Shown here piece after piece: positions 23,939-31,527 of a stretch of 64,000 nt of DNA (position 1 is its first letter; every line of letters begins with the position of its first letter). This stretch comes from DASUPK01 sp963763955 (lineage in GTDB: Bacteria; Actinomycetota; Thermoleophilia; Solirubrobacterales; 70-9), in the NCBI GenBank assembly GCA_963763955.1, contig CAVXQP010000022.1:62001-126000 (forward strand), read 5' to 3'. The position numbers and the translations under genes were made by a program. The notes beneath the pieces were generated by a model, which saw nothing but the letters and a program-made list of their open reading frames with translations, ran no database searches and was not told where the DNA came from.

Positions 23939-23959
23939 GCCGCCGGGCTGTCGGAGTAG
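23939..23959 (+). pseudogene. SnoaL tail remnant behind methyltransferase
   Basis: GCCGCCGGGCTGTCGGAGTAG is identical to the last 21 bases of the SnoaL gene at 18589-19008, encoding AAGLSE and a stop, but its body is absent. It starts eight bases after the stop of the methyltransferase. Confidence 0.65.
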
Positions 23960-24093
23960 TCAAAGCTCTACAACGACGCGCGTTTCGGCCAGAAATCTCA
24001 GGAGCCGGTGTCTGGACGGGCAGTTCTGGGTCTGCACTCTCCCCTATCCCGTAGCTTCCTCGTTGAGACCGCACTCGACTCAGAGGAGGACCC

Positions 24094-24366
24094 ATGGCAG
24101 TCGGCTTGATCCTTGACTACAGGGGAGGCACGCTCGCCCAGTACGACCGGATCTCGGAAATGATGCCCGGAGGAAGGGAGTCGCCAGGCGTGATATTCCA
24201 CTGGGTGGCTGCGACCGACGACGGGGTGCGGGTGGTTGACGTCTGGGAGGACCGCGCGACCTTCGACAAGTTCGACGAGGAGATTCTCGGCCCGTTTACC
24301 GCCGATGTCGGCGCCCCGCAGCCAGAAATCACGGAGTACGCAGTCCATAACATGCTCGCGCAGTAG
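24094..24366 (+). CDS. Small alpha/beta-barrel (dabb/ABM-like) protein
   Basis: The 90-residue protein (AVGLILDYRGGTLAQYDRISEMM, then GVIFHWVAATDDGVRVVDVWEDRATFDKFDEEILGPF) has the strand-helix-strand pattern of ferredoxin-like dimeric alpha/beta barrels such as antibiotic-biosynthesis monooxygenases. The pattern VVDVWEDRATFDKF is characteristic. No catalytic function can be assigned. GAGGAGG lies shortly before the ATG. A SnoaL tail remnant follows its stop codon. Confidence 0.75.
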   Translation: MAVGLILDYRGGTLAQYDRISEMMPGGRESPGVIFHWVAATDDGVRVVDVWEDRATFDKFDEEILGPFTADVGAPQPEITEYAVHNMLAQ

Positions 24367-24383
24367 CGCCCGGCGAGCCCTCG

Positions 24384-24406
24384 AAGCCGCCGGGCTGTCG
24401 GACTAG
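24384..24406 (+). pseudogene. SnoaL tail remnant behind the alpha/beta-barrel gene
   Basis: The bases encode EAAGLSD and a TAG, the SnoaL ending with one substitution. There is no body; the preceding gene is unrelated. The 3' hairpin starts at the base after the TAG, as it does behind intact SnoaL genes. Confidence 0.65.
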
Positions 24407-24462
24407 TGCTTTGGACGAGAAGCGGTGCTTGCATGGAAAGCGGCGGTTCCGGGCGGGATACT
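24407..24462 (+). promoter_or_regulatory. Complete cassette junction: 3' hairpin, palindrome and promoter
   Basis: The TTGGACGA hairpin (24407-24425) abuts the GCATGG palindrome (24427-24441). GGAAAG (24435-24440), 16 bases, GATACT (24457-24462), nine bases, ATG (24472). This is the clearest example of tail, hairpin, palindrome, promoter and next gene in one line. Confidence 0.7.
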
Positions 24463-24471
24463 GGGCGGGCG

Positions 24472-24873
24472 ATGTCGGAGGAAAACGTCGAGATCCTCCG
24501 GGCGTTCAACGAGGCGTTCAACCGTCGTCTGTTCGATGACGCCCTGCAGTACCTCGATCGGGCCGTCGAAATCAATCCTGGTGTAATGGCTCCGGACCAC
24601 GACTCGAAACTCCTCGGCCATGACGGGTGGAAAGAGTTCATCCGGGTCGCTATCGAGGCCTGGCAGACGGTGATCGCGGAGCCGTTGGAGAGGATCGAGA
24701 CAGCGGACGGCCGGATTCTCTCCATCGATCTATGGCGCCTTTGGGGTAGGGGAGGCATCCAGATCGAGCGCGAGCTTCCGACTCTCTACACGTTTCGAGA
24801 CGGCCTCATCGTGCGAATCGATGGCTTCACCGAAAAGGCGGAGGCCCTCGAAGCCGCCGGGCTGCGGGAGTAG
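24472..24873 (+). CDS. SnoaL-like / NTF2-fold protein
   Basis: The 133-residue protein begins MSEENVEILRAFNEAFNRRLFDDAL and ends KAEALEAAGLRE. The centre (RAVEINPGVMAPDHDSKLLGHDGWKEFIRVAIEAWQTV, then RIETADGRILSIDLWRLWGRGG) is NTF2-like. Identity to the other two SnoaL proteins is high only at both ends. The gene is driven by the complete module at 24407-24462. Its stop is followed by three bases and the ATG of the next gene, so the two share a message. Confidence 0.88.
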   Translation: MSEENVEILRAFNEAFNRRLFDDALQYLDRAVEINPGVMAPDHDSKLLGHDGWKEFIRVAIEAWQTVIAEPLERIETADGRILSIDLWRLWGRGGIQIERELPTLYTFRDGLIVRIDGFTEKAEALEAAGLRE

Positions 24874-24876
24874 GCG

Positions 24877-25221
24877 ATGTCGCAGGACGCGCTGGCCGAT
24901 CCGGTCAAGGCCGCCAAGGGGCAGTTCCTCCGACCGGGGGCGTCCATCGAGGACAAGCGCGCAGCCGTCAAACACCTAGTGGACGTGCTGGAACGGATCC
25001 GCCCGGACGTGACGCGCGAGATGCTCCACAAGGACGAGGGCGCCCTCTTCGATCCGGCGAATAACTTCGCGCTGCGCCACTACGGGCGCGACCAGAAGGG
25101 CGACTACGACAAGGACATCTGGCTGGACTGGGCCTTCCACATCTACCTGGCGACGATCCGCGCCGTGCTGGCAGTCCTGAAGCGCCAGGAGACGGAAGCC
25201 GAGGCCGAGGACGCCGCGTAG
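24877..25221 (+). CDS. Conserved hypothetical helical protein co-transcribed with SnoaL gene
   Basis: The 114-residue protein contains KRAAVKHLVDVLERIRPDV, HKDEGALFDPANNFALRHYGRDQKGDYDKDIWLDWAFHIYLATIRAVLAVL. I have seen similar sequences annotated as hypothetical in many bacteria. The conserved NFALRHxxxxQKxDYD segment and helical content are vaguely HEPN-like, but I will not assign a function. It begins three bases after the SnoaL stop, with the start context GCGATGTCGCAGGA, almost identical to that of the gene at 18346. It is the last gene before the tRNA end of the island. Confidence 0.7.
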   Translation: MSQDALADPVKAAKGQFLRPGASIEDKRAAVKHLVDVLERIRPDVTREMLHKDEGALFDPANNFALRHYGRDQKGDYDKDIWLDWAFHIYLATIRAVLAVLKRQETEAEAEDAA

Positions 25222-25334
25222 GGGCGGCAGCAAGTGAGGCGAGGGGCCTGGAAGCGAGGCCGCCAGTTGGAGGCTTCCACAACGCTTCCATAGGGCGCTG
25301 TTGGCGGCTGACGGCGGGCGCCGGAACCGCTGAA

Positions 25335-25415
<81 letters not shown>

Positions 25416-25504
25416 ACGTACGACGCCGGCTGCTCCGCTACGGGTCCGCCGCCGTCCATCTACGGCGGCTCTCGGCTTCGCCTCCGGACCGCCTCGCGCG
25501 CAGT

Positions 25505-26365
25505 TTAGCTGCGCCTTCGCAGCCGTTTCGCGAGGGATTCCAGCTCGGCGAGGTCGTCGAAGCTGAGCTCCGCCTTGACACCGCCGCCGGCGCGGCGGAC
25601 CCGGACGTCCTGGCCGAGCGCCGAGGAGAGCAGGTCCTCGGCCTCCGCCATCGCCGCACGCTCCTCGGTCGAGATCCGCCCGCCGGCCGTCGCCTTCTTC
25701 CGGCGCGGGCCGGCGCCGGCGCGCCGCTCGGTGTCGCGGACGGACCAGCCCTCGGCCGCAGCCTGCTTCGCGAGCTGGGTCCGCTTCTCCCGCTCGGAGA
25801 CCTGAAGAATCGCCCGGCCGTGTCCCTCGGTCAGCTCGCCCCGCTCGAGCAGGGTCAGCACCGGATCGGGCAGGTCGAGCAGCCGGATCAGGTTGGAGAT
25901 CGCGGCGCGGCTGCGCCCGACTCGGCGCGCGAGCTCCTCCTTCGAGATGCCGAGGTCGTCGACCAGGGAGGCACAGGCCCGTGCCTCCTCCACCGGATTG
26001 AGGTCCTCCCGGACCATGTTCTCGATCAGCGCTGCCTGCAGCCGCTCGTCCTCCGGTGAGCTTCGGATCACTGCCGGAACCCGGTCGATCCCGGCCTTCT
26101 GGGCGGCGCGCCAGCGCCGCTCGCCCGCGACCAGCTCGTAGCGGCCGTCGTCGAGCGGCCGGACGATCAGCGGCTGCAGCAGCCCGACCGAGCCGATCGA
26201 GCCCGCCAGGGCGTCGAGGGCGGAGGCGTCGAACTTGGCACGCGGCTGGTCGGGGTTGGGCTCGATCTGGGTGACCTCGAGCTCCCGCAGTTCCGGCCCG
26301 CCGGCGGAGCTCTCCGGCAGAATCGCCGCGAGCCCCCTCCCCATCCCGCGCTTGCGCTCAGCCAT
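25505..26365 (-). CDS. parB: Chromosome partitioning protein ParB
   Basis: The 286-residue protein has the ParB layout: an N-terminal ParA-contacting peptide (KRGMGRGLAAILPE), the nuclease-like CTP-binding core (PNPDQPRAKFD, then GLLQPLIVRP, then ELVAGERRWRAAQKAG), a helix-turn-helix (SKEELARRVGRSRAAISNLIRLLDLPDPV) for parS binding, and a C-terminal dimer helix after a basic linker. ParB loads at parS sites near the origin and organises it for segregation with ParA and SMC. Its start overlaps the ParA stop by eight bases. The tRNA-Ile gene lies 90 bases downstream. Confidence 0.95.
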   Translation of the reverse strand: MAERKRGMGRGLAAILPESSAGGPELRELEVTQIEPNPDQPRAKFDASALDALAGSIGSVGLLQPLIVRPLDDGRYELVAGERRWRAAQKAGIDRVPAVIRSSPEDERLQAALIENMVREDLNPVEEARACASLVDDLGISKEELARRVGRSRAAISNLIRLLDLPDPVLTLLERGELTEGHGRAILQVSEREKRTQLAKQAAAEGWSVRDTERRAGAGPRRKKATAGGRISTEERAAMAEAEDLLSSALGQDVRVRRAGGGVKAELSFDDLAELESLAKRLRRRS

Positions 26366-27128
26366 CGACGGCTCCGAGGGCGAGCACCTCGTCGGCGAGG
26401 GCGCGGTACGCCTTGGAGCCCGAGGACTTCGGGTCGTGCTCCGAGACCGGGATGCCGTAGCTCGGCGCTTCGGCGACTCGCACGCTGCGGGGCACGACGG
26501 TCTTGAAGACCCGGGCCGGCAGGTGCTCGCGCAGCTCCCTCTCGACGTCCTGGGAGAGACGGGTACGGTCGTCGTGCATGGTGATCAGGACGCCCGCCAT
26601 CTCCAGATCCGGGTTGAGCTCGCGCCTGACCAGCTTCAAGGTGTCGAGAAACTGGACCAGGCCCTCGAGCGCCAGGTACTCGGCCTGGACCGGGACGATC
26701 ACCTTGTCCGCGGCGACCAGGGCGTTGACGGCGACCGGCCCCAGCGAGGGCGGGCAGTCGAGCAGCGTGTAAGCGAAGCGCAGGCGGACCGGGCCGAGGC
26801 CGTCGCGCAGGCGGGTTTCGTAGCCCGGCGCCCGCGGCAGCTCCACTGCCGCGCCGGCCAGGTCCACATGCGCGGGGACGATCCAGAGGTTGTCCGAGCT
26901 CGCCGGCCGGGCCGCCTCGGCGACCGAGACCTCTCCCGTCAGGCAGTCGTACGAGGACGGGGTCGAGTCCTTCGGCAGTCCGAGCGCAACCGTCGCGTTG
27001 CACTGGGCGTCGAGGTCGACGATCAGCGTCTGGCGGCCGTCGGTGGCCACGCAGGCGCCCATGTTGACGGCGGTGGTCGTCTTGCCGACGCCGCCCTTCT
27101 GATTCGCGATTGCGTAGACAGTGCCCAT
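26358..27128 (-). CDS. parA: Chromosome partitioning ATPase ParA (Soj)
   Basis: The 256-residue protein starts MGTVYAIANQKGGVGKTTTAVN, with the deviant Walker A at about residues 11-18. DLDAQCNATVALG carries the A' Asp and TLLDCPPSLGPVAVNAL the Walker B. Later motifs (VPVQAEYLALEGLVQFLDTL, then EAPSYGIPV) are typical of chromosomal ParA. It binds DNA as an ATP dimer and moves ParB-bound origins. I chose the ATG at 27128; upstream in-frame sequence overlaps the rsmG gene and is unlike ParA. It is transcribed with parB, rsmG, jag, yidC, yidD, rnpA and rpmH. Confidence 0.95.
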   Translation of the reverse strand: MGTVYAIANQKGGVGKTTTAVNMGACVATDGRQTLIVDLDAQCNATVALGLPKDSTPSSYDCLTGEVSVAEAARPASSDNLWIVPAHVDLAGAAVELPRAPGYETRLRDGLGPVRLRFAYTLLDCPPSLGPVAVNALVAADKVIVPVQAEYLALEGLVQFLDTLKLVRRELNPDLEMAGVLITMHDDRTRLSQDVERELREHLPARVFKTVVPRSVRVAEAPSYGIPVSEHDPKSSGSKAYRALADEVLALGAVDG

Positions 27129-27141
27129 GGTTTGGTTCGGG

Positions 27142-27819
27142 TTAGTGCTGTTCGGACCCGAACGGCCTCTTGGCCGCCAGGCCGGGACGTCTCGGCAGCT
27201 CGTTCGGAGTCGGTCCATTCTTGCGGAGGAGGTGGATGTGTCTGTCGCGACTGCCCTCGTATGGCCGCACCGAGCGGATCTCGATCGGTTCGATGGCGAG
27301 CCGATCGGCCGCGCGGGCCACTTCCGCCTCCTCCTCGGAGGAGCGGGCTCCCCTCCAGACGGCGAGAACACCGCCCTCGGCGAGCAAGGGGGAGGCGAGC
27401 TCGGCAACCGTCGCCAGGCTGCCCACGGCCCGGGCGGTAACCGCCTCGTAGCCCTCGCGCCCCTCCCCCGCCGCCCAGTCCTCGGAGCGCTCGCAGACGA
27501 CGGTGGCGTTGGCGAGTCCCATCCGTTCGATCGCCTCGTGGAGGAACTCGCACCTGCGCCCCACCGACTCGATCAAGTCCAAACGGGAGCTCGGGAGGCA
27601 GGCCGCCAGCGGCAGGCCGGGTAGGCCGGCTCCGCTGCCCAGGTCCGCGATCCGGCTCGCCGAGGCGAGGGACTCGATCTCCAACCCGCTCAGCGAATCG
27701 GCGATGTGGACGTCGCGGGCGCGGCGAGCGCTCGCGGCGGAGATCGGGGCCCGCGCCTCCGCCAGCAGCTCGAGCAGCGCCTCCAGGGCGGGCTCGGCGG
27801 AGGCCCGGGCGGCGCTCAA
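27142..27819 (-). CDS. rsmG: 16S rRNA (guanine527-N7)-methyltransferase RsmG
   Basis: The 225-residue protein carries RsmG motifs: RDVHIADSLSGLE near the N-terminus, IADLGSGAGLPGLPLA for SAM binding, LIESVGRRCEFLHEAIERMGLAN, and TARAVGSLATVAELASPLL with the family Arg/Ala pattern. It methylates G527 of 16S rRNA. The start is TTG at 27819, overlapping the jag stop by four bases (TTGA). The C-terminus has an extra Arg/Pro-rich stretch of about 20 residues. Confidence 0.93.
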   Translation of the reverse strand: MSAARASAEPALEALLELLAEARAPISAASARRARDVHIADSLSGLEIESLASASRIADLGSGAGLPGLPLAACLPSSRLDLIESVGRRCEFLHEAIERMGLANATVVCERSEDWAAGEGREGYEAVTARAVGSLATVAELASPLLAEGGVLAVWRGARSSEEEAEVARAADRLAIEPIEIRSVRPYEGSRDRHIHLLRKNGPTPNELPRRPGLAAKRPFGSEQH

Positions 27820-28310
27820 TCCGAGACGAGGGGAGCGATGACCACGTAGCGGTTGGGCTCGTCGCCCTCGCTGTAGGTCTCGATCTCGGGACGCTCGCGG
27901 AGGTGCTCGTGGACGACGCGCCGTTCGGTCGATCCCATCGGGTCCATCTCGACCGCCTGGCCGTGCCGGACGGCGTCCTCGGCGGCCAGGTCGGCGCGCC
28001 TGCGCAGCGACTCGCCCTGGCGGCGCCGGTAGCCCGCGGCATCGACCGAGACCCGCTTCCGATCCTGCCGGCCGCGGAAGGCGGCTTGATAGGCGAGCAG
28101 CTGGATCGCGTCGATGGTCTGCCCATGCCGCCCGATCAACAGGCCGACGTCCTCACCCTCGATGTCGGCGTGGATCTCCTCGTCGCCCTCCTCCACCGCG
28201 ACCGAGGCCGCCAGGCCGAGCTCCTCGACGATACGCTCGAGCAGGACCCGCACCCGCTCAGCGGGCGCTTCGGGCAGCACCGCAGCGGGGGTCTCTCCTC
28301 CGTCAGCCAC
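27816..28310 (-). CDS. jag: RNA-binding protein Jag/KhpB (KH and R3H domains)
   Basis: The 164-residue protein has a KH domain with the GxxG loop as LIGRHGQTIDAIQLLAYQ (about residues 57-75) and an R3H domain at the C-terminus (PMGSTERRVVHEHLRERPEIETYSEG, with Arg and His spaced as required). The jag N-terminal domain of Firmicutes is absent, as is usual in actinobacteria. It binds RNA and influences cell elongation in other bacteria. Start GTG at 28310, twenty bases after the yidC stop. Confidence 0.92.
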   Translation of the reverse strand: MADGGETPAAVLPEAPAERVRVLLERIVEELGLAASVAVEEGDEEIHADIEGEDVGLLIGRHGQTIDAIQLLAYQAAFRGRQDRKRVSVDAAGYRRRQGESLRRRADLAAEDAVRHGQAVEMDPMGSTERRVVHEHLRERPEIETYSEGDEPNRYVVIAPLVSD

Positions 28311-28330
28311 GCGGGCAGTCTAGGCGCGAA

Positions 28331-29071
28331 CTACCTGCGCCGCTTGCGCTTCCGCGGTGGAGGCGGCGGCGGCTTGGTGGCCCGAACCTCCTCCGGTGTC
28401 GGCACCGCAGGCAGCGGCCAGACGATCCGGATCACGCCCTGCTGGGCCACCTGCCAGACACCGCTGGCGATGAAGTAGACGGCGATGCCGGCGGGCGCGT
28501 TGGGGATCAGGAAGACCGTGACCAGCGAGAAGATCCCGGCCATCAGGTAGCGCTGCGAGGCGCCGCCGGTAGTCGGCGCGGGGTTGAAGAAGAGCAGGGC
28601 GAAGGTGGAGAGCACCGAGAGGATGATCAGGACCACGGCTTCCGCGCCCGTCGGGTGGGTGGTCAGGTCGGAGACGAAGAGCCAGCCGGCGTTGCCGACC
28701 TCGTCCTTGAATTCGCTGCTCCGCAAGAGCGCATAGAGCGCGATGAACACGGGGAACTGGAAGAGCAGTGGCAGGCAGGCAGAGAGCGGGTTGACGCCGT
28801 GCTCCTGGAAGAGCGCCATCTGCTCGCGCTGCATGCGCTGGCGGTCGTCCTTGTATTTCTCCTGAATCTCCTTGATGTACGGCTGCAGGGCCTGCATCTC
28901 GCGCATCCCGTGCATCGACTTCAGGGTGAAGGGCAGCACCACCATCCGGGAGAGCCAGGTGATCAGCACGATCCCCAACCCCCAGGCCAGTCCGACGTCG
29001 TTGTGCAGCCACTTGAGGACGTCGTTGAAGACATCGATCAGCGGCTGCAGGATGTGGGCTTCGAGGAACAT
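28331..29071 (-). CDS. yidC: Membrane protein insertase YidC
   Basis: The 246-residue YidC has five predicted membrane segments. The conserved first core helix region is WGLGIVLITWLSRMVVLPFTLKSMHGMREMQALQPYIKEIQEKYKDD; the groove Arg is in WLSRMVV. A cytoplasmic helical hairpin (QRMQREQMALFQEHGVNP) is followed by LPLLFQFPVFIALYALLR. The tail is basic and proline-rich (PPPPPPRKRKRRR), suited to ribosome contact. It inserts proteins into the membrane with or without SecYEG. Confidence 0.95.
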   Translation of the reverse strand: MFLEAHILQPLIDVFNDVLKWLHNDVGLAWGLGIVLITWLSRMVVLPFTLKSMHGMREMQALQPYIKEIQEKYKDDRQRMQREQMALFQEHGVNPLSACLPLLFQFPVFIALYALLRSSEFKDEVGNAGWLFVSDLTTHPTGAEAVVLIILSVLSTFALLFFNPAPTTGGASQRYLMAGIFSLVTVFLIPNAPAGIAVYFIASGVWQVAQQGVIRIVWPLPAVPTPEEVRATKPPPPPPRKRKRRR

Positions 29072-29082
29072 TCGGTGGAGTT

Positions 29083-29427
29083 CTACGTCAGATCGGCGCC
29101 GCTGGATCCGCCGGCCGGTGGGATTAGGTTCGGCCCCTGCGCGTGCGGCGGGCGCTGACGCTCGGCTCGCTCGGAGCGGGTCGCAGTGTGGCGAAAGAGC
29201 CGGCGATCCGAGAGCTCGTCAACGCCACCATGGCTGAACGGGTTGCAGCGGAGCAGGCGCCAGCCGGCGAGGATCGAGCCTCTGACGGGACCCAGCTCTC
29301 GGATCGCCTGCACCGCGTATGCGGAGCAGGTCGGGTAGTAGCGGCAGCGAGGCGCGAACGCCGGCGAGATGAAGCGCCGGTAGAGGCGAATGGGCGCGAT
29401 CAGGAGCAAGGTCAGCAGGCGTTTCAC
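29083..29427 (-). CDS. yidD: Membrane protein insertion efficiency factor YidD
   Basis: The 114-residue protein has the YidD core: LLIAPIRLYRRFISPAFAPRCRYYPTCSAYAVQAIRELGPVRGSILAGWRLLRCNPFSHGGVDELSD, with the conserved Cys residues and the CNPFSHGG motif. The last 40 residues are a non-conserved polar tail. It lies in the standard place between rnpA and yidC; its start overlaps the rnpA stop by four bases. Confidence 0.93.
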   Translation of the reverse strand: MKRLLTLLLIAPIRLYRRFISPAFAPRCRYYPTCSAYAVQAIRELGPVRGSILAGWRLLRCNPFSHGGVDELSDRRLFRHTATRSERAERQRPPHAQGPNLIPPAGGSSGADLT

Positions 29428-29810
29428 GACAAACGCTCCTCGTCCGATCCCCTCACCAGCTCCGCGAGCGACGCGCGCACGCCGTCCTGCCCCTCACGCT
29501 CGAGTAGTCCCTCCACGCCCGGACGGGCGACGATCACGTAGTCGTGCCCGCTCTCGAGCGCGTCGGAGAGCTCCCAGAACGCGTCGCGGACCGCCCGCTT
29601 CACCTTGTTCCTGGTCACGGCCTTGCCGATCTTGCGCCCGACGGAGAGGCCGAGGCGCGCGCGCGCCCGGTGCTCGTCGTCCTGACGCGCAAAGGAGTAG
29701 AGAACGAGGAACCGGTTGCCGCGCGAATTGCCCTCGCGGTAGACGCGGTCGAAGTCGCCGCTCCGGGAGAGACGGCGCCGACGAGCGTCCGGGCGGCCCT
29801 CAGAGCCCAA
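29424..29810 (-). CDS. rnpA: Ribonuclease P protein component
   Basis: The 128-residue protein carries the RnpA signature RARARLGLSVGRKIGKAVTRNKVKRAVRDAFWE with the RNR-type motif (TRNKVKRAVR), plus LSRSGDFDRVYREG at the N-terminus. It binds the catalytic RNA of RNase P, which matures tRNA 5' ends. Three bases separate it from the rpmH stop, so the two are co-translated as in most bacteria. Confidence 0.94.
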   Translation of the reverse strand: MGSEGRPDARRRRLSRSGDFDRVYREGNSRGNRFLVLYSFARQDDEHRARARLGLSVGRKIGKAVTRNKVKRAVRDAFWELSDALESGHDYVIVARPGVEGLLEREGQDGVRASLAELVRGSDEERLS

Positions 29811-29813
29811 CGT

Positions 29814-29948
29814 CTACGGGGTGAGCCGCTTGCGGCCCTTCTGACGCCGGCGGCGCAGGATCGCGCGACCGGAGCGGGTGCCGCTCCGGGCCCGGAAACC
29901 ATGAGTCCGGGCTCGCTTCCGCTTCTTCGGCTGATAGGTCCGCTTCAT
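29814..29948 (-). CDS. rpmH: 50S ribosomal protein L34
   Basis: The 44-residue, highly basic protein starts MKRTYQPKKRKRARTHGFRAR and ends GRKRLTP, a complete L34. It is too short to stand out by length, but sequence and position (first gene of the leftward origin operon, before rnpA) are decisive. The ATG at 29948 has GGAG-rich sequence within ten bases upstream on the minus strand. Confidence 0.95.
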   Translation of the reverse strand: MKRTYQPKKRKRARTHGFRARSGTRSGRAILRRRRQKGRKRLTP

Positions 29949-29983
29949 CAGGAGAGCCCCGGCGGGAGGGACGAGGGCAGGGC

Positions 29984-29989
29984 AGTATA
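29984..29989 (-). promoter_or_regulatory. Probable -10 box of the rpmH operon
   Basis: The minus strand has TATACT 35 bases before the rpmH start, a near-consensus -10. No convincing -35 is seen at 17 bases distance. Confidence 0.5.
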
Positions 29990-30084
29990 GGGCGTGGCCC
30001 CTGCGAGAAATCTCGATCCCGGTTTTCGCCGCGTTTTGCGCGGCCCTCGGCTCCGACCCCCTTTCGAGCCGCGCGGGCCGAGCC

Positions 30085-30090
30085 TATGAT
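30085..30090 (+). promoter_or_regulatory. Probable -10 box of dnaA
   Basis: TATGAT lies 51 bases before the dnaA ATG, with TTTCGA 17 bases further upstream as a weak -35. The rpmH-dnaA gap (29949-30141) carries no clear DnaA box. Confidence 0.45.
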
Positions 30091-30141
30091 CGCCGCTCGG
30101 CTCAGACCACGTGAACGGGTTGCTCCTGGGAGCACCCTCGC

Positions 30142-31527
30142 ATGAAGAGGAAGGAGGGCCCTGTTCCGGGGCAGGTTCGCGAAACTCGTCAGGACCTCGA
30201 GGGGCCCTGGCGGGAGATCCAGCGGGAGCTGGCAGCCTCGCTGCACGAGGACACCTACCGGATCTGGTTCTCGCCCCTCACCCCGGTCTCGCGACGGGGC
30301 GCGACGCTTTACCTGACCGGCCCGCACCGGGTGGTCCGCTGGGTGGGGCGCCGCTACATGGAGCTCTTCCGGATCGCGATCGACAGGGCCGCGGTCGAAA
30401 TCCGCGAGATCGAGCTGGTCACCCCCGAGGACGCCTCGGCCGCCTCGCCGGCCGCCAAAGAGGCCGCCTCCCGGGTCGCGCTCAACCCCGACTACACCTT
30501 CGAGCGCTTCGTGATCGGCCCGGGCAACCAGCTCGCCCACGCAGCGGCGTTGGCGATCGCGGAGGCACCGGGAGAGGCATACAACCCGCTCTTCCTGCAC
30601 GGCCCACCGGGACTCGGCAAGACACACCTGCTGGGCGCGATCGCGAACTACCTCCATCGCCACGCCCCACAGCTCTCCGTGCACTACACGACCGCCGAGT
30701 CCTTCACCAACGAGTTCGTCTCCTCGCTGCAGGGCGCCGGCATCGACGCCTTCAAGGAGCGCTACCGCCGAGCGGACGTGCTGCTGATCGACGACGTCCA
30801 ATTCCTCGAAGGCAAGGCGCGGACCGCCGACGAGTTCTTCCACACCTTCAACGCCCTCTATGAAGGCGGCGCGCAGCTCGTGCTGACCGCCGATCGCGTG
30901 CCCGGAGAGCTCTCCGGCCTGGTCGACCGCCTGCGCGACCGCTTCGAGTGGGGCCTCACCGTCCCGGTGGACCCACCCGACCTTGCCACACGCCTCGTCT
31001 TCCTCGGCAACCTGGCTCGCGAGCAGCCCGAGGATCTGCCGCCCGATGCCCTGCGGGTTCTCGCCTCCAAGACCTCAGCCAATCTGCGCGTGCTCAAGGG
31101 AGCCCTCACCCGTGTCGTCGCCCACTCATCCCTGAGCGCCTCCGCGGTCACACCCGAGTCGGTCCAACGGGTACTCCCGTCGGACGAGATCGCGCCCCCA
31201 GCCGCCGCTCAGCCGGACGCTCGCCAGGTCCAGGAGGCCGTCGCCGCCCGCCTCGAGCTGAGCGTCGACGCCATCCTCTCCCCCAGCCGCACGGCTGGAG
31301 TCGCCCGAGCGCGCCAGCTCGCCATGTACCTGACGCGTGAGCTCACCGATCTCTCGCTGCCCGCGATCGCCGCGGCCTTCAATCGCCGAGACCACACCAC
31401 CGTCTTGCACGCCATCCGCAAGGTCGAACGCGGCGCACTCGAGGACGCGCGCCTCTCGCGGGCGGTCGAGGAGCTCAGCTCGGAGCTCCGCGGCGCAGGC
31501 GCGATGGATCGTGACCGAACCGATTGA
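30142..31527 (+). CDS. dnaA: Chromosomal replication initiator DnaA
   Basis: The 461-residue protein has four domains. Domain I covers residues 20-95 (WREIQRELAASLHEDTYRIWFSPL). Domain II is a short linker of about 20 residues. Domain III is the AAA+ module with Walker A GPPGLGKT at 154-161 and Walker B VLLIDDVQFLEG at 213-224. Domain IV ends with the DNA-binding signature VARARQLAMYLTRELTDLSLPAIAAAFNRRDHTTVLHAIRKVE. It opens the origin by binding DnaA boxes. The linker is short compared with other actinobacteria. Start ATG at 30142. Confidence 0.97.
   Translation: MKRKEGPVPGQVRETRQDLEGPWREIQRELAASLHEDTYRIWFSPLTPVSRRGATLYLTGPHRVVRWVGRRYMELFRIAIDRAAVEIREIELVTPEDASAASPAAKEAASRVALNPDYTFERFVIGPGNQLAHAAALAIAEAPGEAYNPLFLHGPPGLGKTHLLGAIANYLHRHAPQLSVHYTTAESFTNEFVSSLQGAGIDAFKERYRRADVLLIDDVQFLEGKARTADEFFHTFNALYEGGAQLVLTADRVPGELSGLVDRLRDRFEWGLTVPVDPPDLATRLVFLGNLAREQPEDLPPDALRVLASKTSANLRVLKGALTRVVAHSSLSASAVTPESVQRVLPSDEIAPPAAAQPDARQVQEAVAARLELSVDAILSPSRTAGVARARQLAMYLTRELTDLSLPAIAAAFNRRDHTTVLHAIRKVERGALEDARLSRAVEELSSELRGAGAMDRDRTD

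Noticed and set aside
13050..24441. Integron attC sites as explanation of the hairpin junctions
   Set aside because: The hairpins lack the RYYYAAC/GTTRRRY core pairs, cassettes carry their own promoters and occur in both orientations, and no integron integrase is visible.
8857..25334. Integrase or transposase inside the island
   Set aside because: No frame with tyrosine, serine or DDE recombinase motifs was seen; all intact genes have other clear families or are too small.
30106..30113. parS site upstream of dnaA (CACGTGAA)
   Set aside because: Only 8 of 16 positions of the consensus palindrome match and the symmetric half is missing.
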